From: Solibacillus isronensis
GTDB lineage: Bacteria; Bacillota; Bacilli; Bacillales_A; Planococcaceae
Direction: 5' to 3'
DNA length: 64,000 nucleotides
Assembly (NCBI RefSeq): GCF_023715405.1
Contig: NZ_JAMBOC010000003.1
Coordinates: 176,182 to 240,181 of the forward strand
Of this stretch, positions 43,280-52,157 are shown one piece after another. How positions within the stretch are numbered: position 1 is the first letter of the stretch; every line of letters begins with the position of its first letter. Below the pieces are notes generated by a model. It did not search any database and was not told the DNA's origin. It saw only the letters and a program-made list of their open reading frames with translations. The position numbers and the translations under genes were made by a program.

Positions 43280-44209
43280 ATGAATTTTTATATAGTAATG
43301 CAAGGGCGTACATACGATGAGGCGAAGGAAAAGCAGGTCGTATGGTGCTCAATTTTAGATAATAGTGGACAAACACCACATTCTTGGGAGCGGATGAAGG
43401 AAGTAAAGAAGGGCGATGCGATTTTTCACTGTGTCAAAGGAGAAATCGTTGCGATCAGTACTGCTCAGGAAGATTGTGGGGAAGGCGTGAATCCTTTTGA
43501 TCAATCAGGTGAAGTGGGGCATCAATTCCCGGCGGTGTACGAGGAACTACATTTTCCAGTTTCGATAAAAGAACATTTTGAAGAAATCGAGCCACTGCTC
43601 CCGGTCAAGTATTCACCGTTCCAACATAATGGTGACGGCAACCAAGGCTTTTTATATCCTTGTAATGAAATGCTCGCAATCAAACTACTTGAGCTTATGA
43701 GTGATGCGAATATTTATGAGGAAAATGAGGAGCAGCTGGAATTTGCTATTGGTCTGATAGCGCAAAAGGAACGTAATACGCTGGCACCAGTATTAATCGA
43801 AACTGAAGCGGAAGCAAAGGTGAAAATCCGTAAAGGCCAGCAAAAATTTAGAAAGCAACTGATGCCGTTATGGGACAATCAATGTGCGCTATGCGGAATC
43901 TCGCTACCTGGATTATTACGCGCAAGTCATTCAAAACCTTGGAAAGATGCAACAAATGATGAACGACTTGATCCATACAACGGTATTCTACTATGTCATA
44001 ACCATGATGCGTTATATGACCAAGGCTATATCGCGTTTGATGGAACGGGGAAAATCCATATATCCTCTGAAATTGAGCAGATGGGTTATGTGAAATACGG
44101 GATTCATGAGAAAATGCGCGTTGCAAGGGTAGAAGAGAATAAGAAATATTTCAAGTGGCATAAGCGGGAGATTTTTAGGGGAGAGAAAAACGGACTAGAA
44201 AATAGCTAG
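43280..44209 (+). CDS. HNH endonuclease with PUA/EVE-like N-terminal domain
   Basis: A 309-residue protein. The N-terminal part (about 1-140; FYIVMQGRTYDEAKEKQVVW, WERMKEVKKGDAIFHCVKGEIVAIS) resembles the EVE/PUA-like domains that recognise modified bases, and the C-terminal part (about 185-300) is an HNH_2 nuclease: CALCG, LLRASHSKPW, LDPYNGILLCHNHDALYDQG. A modified-base reader fused to HNH would be a type IV restriction enzyme; the reader assignment is an inference. It lies at the border of the restriction island, on the opposite strand from the helicase. Confidence 0.75.
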   Translation: MNFYIVMQGRTYDEAKEKQVVWCSILDNSGQTPHSWERMKEVKKGDAIFHCVKGEIVAISTAQEDCGEGVNPFDQSGEVGHQFPAVYEELHFPVSIKEHFEEIEPLLPVKYSPFQHNGDGNQGFLYPCNEMLAIKLLELMSDANIYEENEEQLEFAIGLIAQKERNTLAPVLIETEAEAKVKIRKGQQKFRKQLMPLWDNQCALCGISLPGLLRASHSKPWKDATNDERLDPYNGILLCHNHDALYDQGYIAFDGTGKIHISSEIEQMGYVKYGIHEKMRVARVEENKKYFKWHKREIFRGEKNGLENS

Positions 44210-44219
44210 TCCGTTAAAA
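44189..44219 (+). terminator. Terminator overlapping the HNH stop codon
   Basis: A perfect 10-bp stem AACGGACTAG/CTAGTCCGTT (44189-44198, 44206-44215); the stop codon lies in the right arm. Confidence 0.75.
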
Positions 44220-44280
44220 AGCATTAACTACTGGGTATATTGTTGTTCGCATTCACTCAAATACGCAACTGCCCACTCAG

Positions 44281-44305
44281 TTTTGGGGGAAATATTTCTC
44301 CAAAA
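44281..44305 (-). terminator. Terminator of the helicase operon
   Basis: A near-perfect palindrome TTTTGG...CCAAAA around GGAAATATTTC, directly after the helicase stop on the minus strand. Confidence 0.65.
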
Positions 44306-46852
44306 TTATTTAAATAATTCAAGTATTTCAGTATAGTCAACTTCAGGATCTGGCATGAGTTGCCCACCCTCAATGGCATCGAGCATACGTTGCTCTTTTT
44401 CTTTTAAGCGGTCATAAATTTTTTCATCTATTGTGTTGCGTCCGTTTTCCTGTCCTTCAAGCATAAAGTAATAATACTGCGTATAGTCATTCTCTTTTAA
44501 ACCTAAACGGTGAATGCGATCGCGTGATTGTAACATATGAGTTAAGTTGAAAGAGTACTCTAAATAAATAGCATCATGGCATGTGTGATGTAGAGAAACA
44601 GATTCAGCGAGTGTATGTGGATTTGTGATTAATACATCAATTTCACGGCGTTTAAATGCTTCAATAATTTTTTCACGTTCTTGCTGAGGTGTACTACCGT
44701 AAATCACAGCAGCTCGAATACCTTTCGCTTTTAATTCAGCATATACTTTGTCGATTGTATTAACAAACATACACCAAATTAAGGCCTGTTTACCTTCTTC
44801 ATTTAATTCTGTTGCAAGCTCAATAGCTGCGCTGAACTTAGATGTCGTTTTCACCTGACGAATCTTTTGAATTTCCTCCTCTGTAAAGGTAATGACGTCA
44901 TTATCAAAATTGTTAAACCAATTTGTTTTATTTTCTTCACCATACATTTCAATATGGTTGATAGCTTTTAAAAGTAAGTAGGGATTAGTTGAAGCTTGAA
45001 TTAAGCGAATATAGAGATGTAATGGATTGCCTGCATATTTTTTGTAGAGTAACTCAATAATTTCTTGTTCAAGATGATTCGCTGGTACGCGAATAATGTC
45101 ATCAGGATTGGCAGCGGGCACTTCAAGTTCTGTTTTAGTTGTACGCCAGAAGAATGGATAAAGTTTTTGATTAATTTTTTCAATTTTTAGCACATCGGGA
45201 TCTTTAAGTTCACTTACTTTAAAATTAAAGAACTTTTTATATTCGTCCGTGTAAAGGATGTTTAAAAAATTAAAAATATCTTCATAAGTATTAGGGATAG
45301 GGGTACCTGTTAAAACATATTTGTAAACTGGTCTTGTCGCAATTTTTTTTGCAACTTGTGCACGTTTACTACGAACACCTTTAATTTTGTGTACTTCATC
45401 AAAAACGAGCATTGTTCGTTCATCGATAATATCACATAAAATTTTCTCGTACTTCTGTAAGGATTCGTAATTGATTAAGATGAGATTTTTCCTTAAACTA
45501 TTAATTTCCAACTGAATTGCAGGGGATTCCTCATCATGAATATCAAGCAAACTCAATACTTTATTTGGTCCAAAGTTTTCAGCAAATTCTAGTTTCCAAG
45601 CGAGGAAGGAGTTTTTAGGACCAATCATAACAATACGGTCGACAGCGTTAATGCTAGGTGAATTTAAATAGGCAAATACACCATAAATCATCGAAGTTTT
45701 CCCTGCACCTGGTACAGAAAAGTTCGCTGATTTTTTCATTTGTTGCATGTAAAATGCGCTCCACATTTGTTTATCACGTAATGGACGGTGCAATTCTTTT
45801 GATACGATTAATTTAAATTCTTCGAAACGTTCTAAAATTTGAGCATCTTGAGATTTTAGGAGTAGTGCATACTTCGAACGCTCCTCAATCCAATACGCTT
45901 GCTGTTCTAAATATGTCGATAAGTCATTACTTACAATAAAATTGAATTTTTTACGATTCGCATATTTTGTAAGAAGCTTAATAACTTCTGTCATCTCAAC
46001 ATATGTTAAATCATTTTTGAAATTCGGATAATCATCATCTAAATATGGTTCTAAACGCTTAATTGCTAAGTCTTTTGTACTTATTTTATAAGAGGTTAAA
46101 TTATCCTCTAAAAATAATTGTTCCTCATGGATAGATAAAATTAATGCATCGTCTACTAACATTTCTGGATTCAAAATTAATCTCCCTTTATCGTAAGTGA
46201 TAATTTTTTGCTTAATCACATCATTAATTTCTTTAATGAAGATATTATATTGCTGTGCTTTATCGTTCCATAGATTATCAAATTCCTGGCGAGCTTGAAT
46301 AATTTTTTGCATATCAAATGGAGAAGTTAACCAAGATGCGGTAATATCAAACGACTCAAAGTTATTCTCTATTGCAGCTTTTGTTTCGTTGTTGGAGCCA
46401 GTGAAGTAAATTATATTTCCGGCGGCATCTTCACATAAACCGAATTTTGAATGGAATATACCTGCCGTTTTAAAGCCAATTTTGATTTCAACTTTCCTAA
46501 GCGCGATTAAATGCGCTAAATTATGAAAGTTTACTTTTTCCTCAATATTTAATGATTCATCTAACTGAGTTAGTAATGTGTTTGCAAGCTTTTCTCGTAA
46601 ATCATAGCCTGCTTTGATTAAGCCAAAGTCTTCTTCACTAATATCTTGAGAAATAATGAGCCGCATTTGACCGCCGTTTTTTATCAGACCCTGTAAGCCC
46701 CTCGCATAGAGCGAAAGGGCTTTTGAGCTGAAATAGCCGCTTACACGATCGTAAGAAGTTGCTATTTCTAGCACAGGGTTATAAAAATCTTCAGCGATAT
46801 TAGAGGTGGTTGTATAGTAGGAGGACTTGAAAGGAAGAGATTTAAACTCCAA
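44306..46852 (-). CDS. PLD nuclease-like/SNF2 helicase fusion
   Basis: An 848-residue protein. The N-terminal domain (about 20-200) is phospholipase D-like: H134-S-K136-(x5)-D142 followed by TGSNN (151-155), one HKD motif as in bacterial PLD-family nucleases that act as dimers. The rest (about 355-830) is an SNF2/RapA-type superfamily 2 ATPase: Walker A VPGAGKTS (380-387), LILINYESL, DEVH (485-488), LTGTPIPN (514-521) and motif VI QSRDRIHRLG near 785. Such fusions accompany restriction systems. The start overlaps the ParB-like gene by 11 bp, showing translational coupling, so both probably act together on foreign DNA. Confidence 0.85.
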   Translation of the reverse strand: MEFKSLPFKSSYYTTTSNIAEDFYNPVLEIATSYDRVSGYFSSKALSLYARGLQGLIKNGGQMRLIISQDISEEDFGLIKAGYDLREKLANTLLTQLDESLNIEEKVNFHNLAHLIALRKVEIKIGFKTAGIFHSKFGLCEDAAGNIIYFTGSNNETKAAIENNFESFDITASWLTSPFDMQKIIQARQEFDNLWNDKAQQYNIFIKEINDVIKQKIITYDKGRLILNPEMLVDDALILSIHEEQLFLEDNLTSYKISTKDLAIKRLEPYLDDDYPNFKNDLTYVEMTEVIKLLTKYANRKKFNFIVSNDLSTYLEQQAYWIEERSKYALLLKSQDAQILERFEEFKLIVSKELHRPLRDKQMWSAFYMQQMKKSANFSVPGAGKTSMIYGVFAYLNSPSINAVDRIVMIGPKNSFLAWKLEFAENFGPNKVLSLLDIHDEESPAIQLEINSLRKNLILINYESLQKYEKILCDIIDERTMLVFDEVHKIKGVRSKRAQVAKKIATRPVYKYVLTGTPIPNTYEDIFNFLNILYTDEYKKFFNFKVSELKDPDVLKIEKINQKLYPFFWRTTKTELEVPAANPDDIIRVPANHLEQEIIELLYKKYAGNPLHLYIRLIQASTNPYLLLKAINHIEMYGEENKTNWFNNFDNDVITFTEEEIQKIRQVKTTSKFSAAIELATELNEEGKQALIWCMFVNTIDKVYAELKAKGIRAAVIYGSTPQQEREKIIEAFKRREIDVLITNPHTLAESVSLHHTCHDAIYLEYSFNLTHMLQSRDRIHRLGLKENDYTQYYYFMLEGQENGRNTIDEKIYDRLKEKEQRMLDAIEGGQLMPDPEVDYTEILELFK

Positions 46853-48077
46853 TCTTGTCTCCGAATAATTCTGTAGTTGAGTTAATCTTTTCTAGCAATG
46901 TCATAAATTCTTGTTTAGTCGCGGCATCTAAACGAGAAACTTGATCTGTATCGATTGCATCTAAAGCTGAAATAGCACGCTTTAAGTAATCAACAGGTTG
47001 CCCTTTAATTGTCTTGAATTGAGTTTCTTGGATTTTATCTTTAATTACCTTTTCTGATTCAACTTTAATTTCTAGCTCTGCATTAATTTCACGGACAACG
47101 TCTTTAGTTACATTTTCATGTTCTTGGAATGTTTCGTAAACTTCTTCAACGATATCTTCGTACTCTTCTAAAAACTCTTCACGGTTATCTGCTCGTAAAA
47201 TTTCTTTTCCAATATCACGGATATATCGAGTTATATCACCACGGTATGGGATAGCTAATGCAGCAAATAATGTTTGCTTTACACGTAAATATTCGGCTTC
47301 ATCTGATTCATCTTCACGATTTAAAATTCCCATTACCTCCTGTAATGGACCATCTAGATTTAAATCACGAGCAACGTAATATTTTCCTTCTGCATTAATA
47401 AATTCTAAAAACTCCACCATTAATGTTGCTTTTTTAATCATTTTTTCTACTTCTGATTTCTTCTTGTTTGTGTTATGAGCATATTCTTCTGGTGTAAATA
47501 ATGGACGTTCATTTTCATTCGGTCGAACAAGTAACGTATAAATTTCGACTAAATTATCGATTGGGTCGTAATCAACAGGACGTTCTTCCGCATGTTGAAG
47601 GTTTAATTCAAGTCGTTTAATGTCAGCATCTGTTAAGCCCTGTGATGCATCTAAAATGACTGCCTCGAAGTATAGGTTTTGACCTTCTTCCTCATTAATT
47701 AATGATACACATGTAAAACGACGATTTCCGTCAATAATACGTCCATCGTCTAATACAACCCCCGGTAAACGCTGACCAAACATTTTAATGTTTTTTTTCG
47801 TTGCTTCTAAGGCATTGGTGTTTGATTCGATAATATATTGACGTAGCACCTTATTATATGCATCACGATTATTGGGAGATAAGACGTTTCCTTCTGATTC
47901 GTAACGGTTTATTGAACTGATAATACGGCCATTTTTATTATTGTAGTATAAGTAGTTTACTGGAATGCGGAATACCTTATGATTTTTGGTTTGACCTTGA
48001 ATTGTTAATTTTCGTGTAGAATCTGTAGGTAAAATAATCCCTTCATTTCTTAATTCCGTTAATGTTTTAAATGTCAT
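46842..48077 (-). CDS. ParB/sulfiredoxin-like domain protein
   Basis: A 411-residue protein. Around residues 95-145 it has the ParB-N/Srx fold signature: GQRLPGVVLDDGRIIDGNRRF, with DGNRRF at 116-121 matching the nucleotide-binding loop of ParB-like CTPases and the DNA sulfur-modification protein DndB. The rest is charged and mostly helical, with an acidic stretch (about 300-345). It could be a CTP or ATP switch that loads the downstream PLD-SNF2 protein onto DNA; this is an inference. It overlaps the helicase gene by 11 bp. AAGGAG lies 9 bp upstream of the ATG. Confidence 0.7.
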   Translation of the reverse strand: MTFKTLTELRNEGIILPTDSTRKLTIQGQTKNHKVFRIPVNYLYYNNKNGRIISSINRYESEGNVLSPNNRDAYNKVLRQYIIESNTNALEATKKNIKMFGQRLPGVVLDDGRIIDGNRRFTCVSLINEEEGQNLYFEAVILDASQGLTDADIKRLELNLQHAEERPVDYDPIDNLVEIYTLLVRPNENERPLFTPEEYAHNTNKKKSEVEKMIKKATLMVEFLEFINAEGKYYVARDLNLDGPLQEVMGILNREDESDEAEYLRVKQTLFAALAIPYRGDITRYIRDIGKEILRADNREEFLEEYEDIVEEVYETFQEHENVTKDVVREINAELEIKVESEKVIKDKIQETQFKTIKGQPVDYLKRAISALDAIDTDQVSRLDAATKQEFMTLLEKINSTTELFGDKIGV

Positions 48078-48090
48078 AGCTTAAGTCTCC

Positions 48091-48279
48091 TTATTTATAA
48101 ACTTCATCAAAATAAACTTCTTTGTTACAATAGAACTTCATTAATTCTCGCGAGTAGTAAATTTTGGTATTTTGAAGTAATGCGATAATTTTTGATAATT
48201 CAATTTCCAGATGATAAGTGAATTTAATTTCATCTATTAAATCATATGCTTCTATAGAATCATAGTATTAATTAGCCAT
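48091..48279 (-). pseudogene. Small ORF interrupted by an in-frame TAA
   Basis: On the minus strand an ATG at 48279 is followed by two codons and a TAA (48268-48270); the same frame then runs on for 58 sense codons (YYDSIEAYDLIDEIKF..., ending KEVYFDEVYK) to a TAA at 48091, 14 bp before the ParB-like start. The coding look of the downstream part suggests a small acidic protein disabled by a nonsense codon, or one starting at another, non-ATG codon. A late in-frame ATG would leave about 20 residues only. Confidence 0.35.
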
Positions 48280-48375
48280 TTTAAGAAAATACTTAAAGAA
48301 ATATCTTTTCATTGGGATGTAAATATATACCCGGCGTGTAAAGTGACAGCACGAAGCAATATGTATTATTGCATA

Positions 48376-48402
48376 AGAAAGCCCCCTAAAACAGAGGGCT
48401 TA
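48376..48402 (-). terminator. Terminator after the MutH/Sau3AI-like gene
   Basis: On the minus strand AAGCCC pairs with GGGCTT around a 11-base loop (48379-48384, 48396-48401), followed by TTTCTT. It overlaps the stop codon of the C-terminal segment and partly separates it from the ParB-like gene. Confidence 0.55.
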
Positions 48403-49044
48403 GTAAATCCAATCAAGATATTTTTCTTTGTTTTTAAATAATGTAGTTAATGGTGGAGAGTAGAATAATTTTTCTAGTTCTGCAGATTTCAAAAATTGCT
48501 CGAGTTCTGAAAAACTCATTTTTAAATTAAATTTCTGCATCAGCGCTTCAAGTAACTCATCAAGTTCGAGTCGATTATATTTATCAAAAAATATACTTAA
48601 GAATTGATCGTATGATGGTTTGGTTGGTGATTTGATGAAGATGTAATGACCGCAAAATTTTAAATACTGTAAGTGACCAGGTCTTTTTAAAATGGATTCA
48701 TAAAAAGGCGCATCAAAGCCGAAGTCTTCAATAGAATCCGTGAACCCATCCTTTCCTAAAGATGATAATGTGAAAAATTGGTTATCGTTAACAAAATTTT
48801 CAACAGCATTTTTATAACCTTTGATGGTTTGTTTTTGTATTTGAGCGTTAGCCAATGCCTTTTCGGTTAAATATGTTGTATTATCTATTTTAAATATCGA
48901 ATAATTATTTTCTAAGTTTTCTAATGTACGCGATACAAAGCTTGTTTGCCAGATTGGATTTTCTGGTAGTTCAAAATAGCGATCCTTAAAAATGTTTTTG
49001 TGAAAGTATTCGCTAGCATTTTCAAAAATAGCACTTATTGTATA
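48400..49044 (-). pseudogene. C-terminal segment of the frameshifted MutH/Sau3AI-like protein
   Basis: This frame encodes 214 residues (YTISAIFENASEYF..., ending NKEKYLDWIY) and has no start codon of its own at the junction; its only late candidate is a TTG at 48855 without a ribosome binding site. It continues the 287-residue segment at 49035-49898 across a run of seven C residues (minus strand, 49045-49051). With eight (or five) Cs both segments would join in frame into a protein of about 499 residues, close to the 489 of Sau3AI. I recognise no motif in this half alone; it may hold the second half of the enzyme fold. See the linked finding. Confidence 0.65.
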
Positions 49045-49898
49045 GGGGGGGAAAGATTGAAACCTATTAAATTAAGTGCTTGCTGGTTAACATCGAATTC
49101 GCTAAAACTACTATCTACGCTTTTAGCGATATCAATAAATTGAGTAATCGTATAGATTTCTTCTGTTAATAGATGCTTAAATGAATCGTAATAATAGGGT
49201 TGTTTTTCATTGTGTACTTCTTTGTTTTGTAGTGGAGGCATAGTAGCTAAAATTCTGCCAATAAAAGAAGCGTTAATCCAATAAGCCTGTTTCGTAATTA
49301 ACTGACCATCTGGTAATGGCGTTACATCATTTGCATTTTGAGCTTTTGGACGTATATGCATAATTTTAGAGTCGCTTGAAGAAGGAAGGTCATTTGTTGT
49401 AATTGTTTTTGAGCCACGTATTACTTTAGTTAAAGTAACGCCCACTTTAAGTTTCGTATTCAACAAATGCCAAAAATGCTTTAACTCGTTTTCAATTAGA
49501 TTTTCGGGCATTTTCCAACTATGTAATCCTCTAAAAAAGAATGTCCCATTATAAGACTGGAAAACTACAAATAAAAAAGTAGTATTCGTAAATTTTTTTT
49601 TTAAAAAGCTAGAATCCCATTGTTCCTTAACAACTTCATGAAAATTAACTTGTTCAAAGGACATAGATTCTTTAGGCTTCATATTTTCTTGAAGCCGAAC
49701 AGTTTTTATAAGTATATTTTGTTTTTTTAAGTCGTTTATATTCATGTGGAAATAATTGAACATGGAATTAGATAATGTGCTAATTGTTGTCTTGTTACTA
49801 ATTAAATCAGCATTAAGCCCTGTAATTTCCCCTATTTCTTTTACCGACTTGTGTTCGAAAATTTTAAAACTAGTTATATAAGTACATATGTTTTCCAT
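49035..49898 (-). CDS. MutH/Sau3AI-like type II restriction protein, N-terminal segment
   Basis: A 287-residue frame with MutH/Sau3AI family features: ILIKTVRL (62-69) then KPKESMSFEQVNF (74-86), FLFVVFQ (108-114), LHSWKMP (125-131), and HIRPKAQNANDVTPLPDGQL (181-200) followed by TKQAYWIN. In homologues the position two before the lysine of IKT often is Glu (part of the D-ExK site); here it is Leu63, so this domain may be the DNA-binding rather than the cleaving half. The family cuts at GATC. The frame stops just after a seven-C tract; the next frame carries the rest. It is 61 bp downstream of a BglII-like gene in the same direction. Confidence 0.6.
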   Translation of the reverse strand: MENICTYITSFKIFEHKSVKEIGEITGLNADLISNKTTISTLSNSMFNYFHMNINDLKKQNILIKTVRLQENMKPKESMSFEQVNFHEVVKEQWDSSFLKKKFTNTTFLFVVFQSYNGTFFFRGLHSWKMPENLIENELKHFWHLLNTKLKVGVTLTKVIRGSKTITTNDLPSSSDSKIMHIRPKAQNANDVTPLPDGQLITKQAYWINASFIGRILATMPPLQNKEVHNEKQPYYYDSFKHLLTEEIYTITQFIDIAKSVDSSFSEFDVNQQALNLIGFNLSPPIQ

Positions 49899-49959
49899 TT
49901 TAACTCCTCCCTGTTAGTTAGTGTAATTGTAGTGAGAAGGAAGTGCTATGTTGATTGAA

Positions 49960-50580
49960 CTATTGTTTAACATTGACCATCCCTAAATTTTTCCCTGTTA
50001 TAGAATCCTTTTCATGAGAAATATAAAATTTATTTAACCCATGAAGTCCAATAATTAATGTTGGAACAGTTAATTGTGTGTTTAAAGGCTTAAGGTACTG
50101 GATGTATTTTTCGAATGATCCAATAGCATTATCGAATCCTCCACTCCTTTTTAAATCATTTGTAGCTGTTATAACGATAGCAATTTTTGTTTGAATGGCT
50201 TTTTCGACGTGGTTCAGTTCACTAGCAAGTACAGGTTTTAGTAAATTCCACGCAATAACGCTACCATGATTAAATCCAACTTCAATAGAAATAGTATTTT
50301 TAGCGAAATCGAGGCGCCAAGTATCATCTTTATAATTGGGGTCTTTAAAGATTGAACTTTCACTAAACCAACCTTTTTCGGATAGACGTTCTTTAATTAT
50401 ACTATTAATTGATTTTGATATACTTTTCCCTCTTTTTTCGCCTCTACTTAGAAATTCAGATATAATTTCTTCTTCAGTTATACTATGTAGAGCTTGTTTT
50501 ATTTCTGACCAAGTATAAATAAATTCAGAGTCATTCAATATTGTATGTGCATGACGATGTTGATATATTTTAAAATCCAT
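49960..50580 (-). CDS. BglII/BstYI family type II restriction endonuclease
   Basis: A 206-residue protein with a PD-(D/E)xK core: RLDFAKNTISIEVGFNHG, giving D91 and E100 with nine residues between them, the same spacing as the Asp84/Glu93 of BglII as I recall it; the following Gln95 of BglII is Gly102 here. IAWNLLKPVLASELN and KIAIVITATNDL continue the family pattern. Enzymes of this family cut AGATCT or RGATCY, that is, GATC-cored sites. It is first in the minus-strand run, divergent from the m5C methyltransferase with about 120 bp between their starts. Specificity is an inference. Confidence 0.65.
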   Translation of the reverse strand: MDFKIYQHRHAHTILNDSEFIYTWSEIKQALHSITEEEIISEFLSRGEKRGKSISKSINSIIKERLSEKGWFSESSIFKDPNYKDDTWRLDFAKNTISIEVGFNHGSVIAWNLLKPVLASELNHVEKAIQTKIAIVITATNDLKRSGGFDNAIGSFEKYIQYLKPLNTQLTVPTLIIGLHGLNKFYISHEKDSITGKNLGMVNVKQ

Positions 50581-50698
50581 TAATATGCCCCCCCTATAGA
50601 AATTATAGCATGATATAAAATTTCACAGGCTAAACATAACGGTTGATCTTTTGAATTTTATCGTTTATAATTATTCCATGAAAGAAAGGATGTTCGCT

Positions 50699-51961
50699 AT
50701 GACAAAAAGTACTCTGAATGTAGTCGAGTTATTTGCAGGAGTGGGCGGGTTTCGATTAGGTTTAGAAAAGGCGAACGCTGAAATTTTCAACACAGTGTGG
50801 GCAAACCAATGGGAGCCTTCTCGCAAAGTGCAACATGCATTTGAATGTTACAAAAGAAATTTTGTGACTGGAATAGATGAATATAGTAATACGGATATTT
50901 CTAAAGTGCCCGAAAGTAATATAAATAAGTGGGGAATTGACGTTTTAGTAGGAGGATTTCCATGCCAAGACTACTCAGTGGCCCGAAGTCTGAATAACGA
51001 AAAAGGTTTGGAAGGGAAAAAGGGTGTTCTTTTTTGGGAAATAAAACGGATGATTGAACATTCTCATCCTAAATATGTCTTGCTTGAGAATGTAGACCGC
51101 TTATTAAAATCTCCTTCTAAGCAGCGTGGGCGTGACTTTGCTGTAATGCTTGCAACGTTTCGCGATTTAAATTATATAGTGGAATGGCGTGTTGTGAATG
51201 CTGCAGAAGTAGGCGGGGTTCAAAAACGACGGCGAATTTTTATTTTTGCATATAAAAATCATTTGGATTTTGCTCTGAAGCAGAAAAAATTCACACCAGA
51301 TAAAGTTGTATTTAAAGAAGGTTTCTTTGCAAAAACTTTTCCGGTAAAAAAAGAACCGTATAAAAATCGTGTAAATACTATTGAACTCCCTAAAGACTTA
51401 GTGGGGATTTCCGATACCTTCGCACATGAATTTCATCCGGCTGGCATCATGATTGATGGAGATGTATTTACGGCACATACGGAGATTCTAAATGAAAGTT
51501 TTACGCCACTTAAAGAAATTTTGCAAGATGAAGCTGAAGTGGATGAAAGCTTTTATTTAACAGAGGAACAGATAATGAAGTTTGCTTATTTACGCGGGCC
51601 TAAAAAAATAGAACGCACTTCAGCAGAAGGGTTTAAATATATTTTTGCTGAAGGTGGTATGTCTCCGACGGATGATGTTAATGGACCAGGACGTACTATG
51701 TTGACGAGCGAAGGTACTACGAATCGAAGCACTCACATTGTTGAGATAAACGGTAGAAAACGTTTCTTAACACCTGTTGAATGTGAAAGATTAAATGGCT
51801 TCCCTACAAATTGGACAGAAGGAATGCCCAATCGTATGCGCTACTTCTGTATGGGAAATGCACTGGTTGTTGACCTTATTGAAAAAATGGGTGAAACCAT
51901 TCTTAAAATTGACCAAGAGGAAACAGTAAGTTTTACTCAAACTGCTTTAAAGTTAAATTAA
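50699..51961 (+). CDS. DNA (cytosine-5) methyltransferase
   Basis: A 420-residue m5C methyltransferase. Motif I FAGVGGFRLG (12-21, AdoMet binding), motif IV GGFPCQDYS with catalytic C89, motif VI ENV (130-132), motif VIII QKRRR (175-179), a target-recognition region (about 195-330) and motifs IX-X (ECERLNGFP, GNALVVDLI) are in order. Probably protects the GATC-cored sites of the neighbouring endonucleases. The start at 50699 follows AAAGGA by 8 bp; the earlier in-frame starts at 50651 and 50678 are not preceded by a good site. Divergent from the endonuclease genes. Confidence 0.92.
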   Translation: MTKSTLNVVELFAGVGGFRLGLEKANAEIFNTVWANQWEPSRKVQHAFECYKRNFVTGIDEYSNTDISKVPESNINKWGIDVLVGGFPCQDYSVARSLNNEKGLEGKKGVLFWEIKRMIEHSHPKYVLLENVDRLLKSPSKQRGRDFAVMLATFRDLNYIVEWRVVNAAEVGGVQKRRRIFIFAYKNHLDFALKQKKFTPDKVVFKEGFFAKTFPVKKEPYKNRVNTIELPKDLVGISDTFAHEFHPAGIMIDGDVFTAHTEILNESFTPLKEILQDEAEVDESFYLTEEQIMKFAYLRGPKKIERTSAEGFKYIFAEGGMSPTDDVNGPGRTMLTSEGTTNRSTHIVEINGRKRFLTPVECERLNGFPTNWTEGMPNRMRYFCMGNALVVDLIEKMGETILKIDQEETVSFTQTALKLN

Positions 51962-51971
51962 TAATTAGTTA

Positions 51972-52018
51972 AAGTCCTTAATTGTATGCTGTTTGGCTTA
52001 CAATTACAGGACTTTTTT
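51972..52018 (+). terminator. Terminator after the methyltransferase
   Basis: A stem of AAGTCCT and AATTGTA with matching right arms (51972-51986 with 51999-52014, small bulge), then six T residues. The vsr gene may thus have its own promoter or rely on read-through. Confidence 0.7.
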
Positions 52019-52157
52019 AGTTTTAAGTGTTTATATTAACAAATTCAATCAATTAATAGATGGTCACCAATTCTATTGTAGAATCCTTATACGATATGCT
52101 TATCTTCAATTCATCAAGGGAAATGATACAAAAAAGCAGCTGACTGGAGTGATACTC

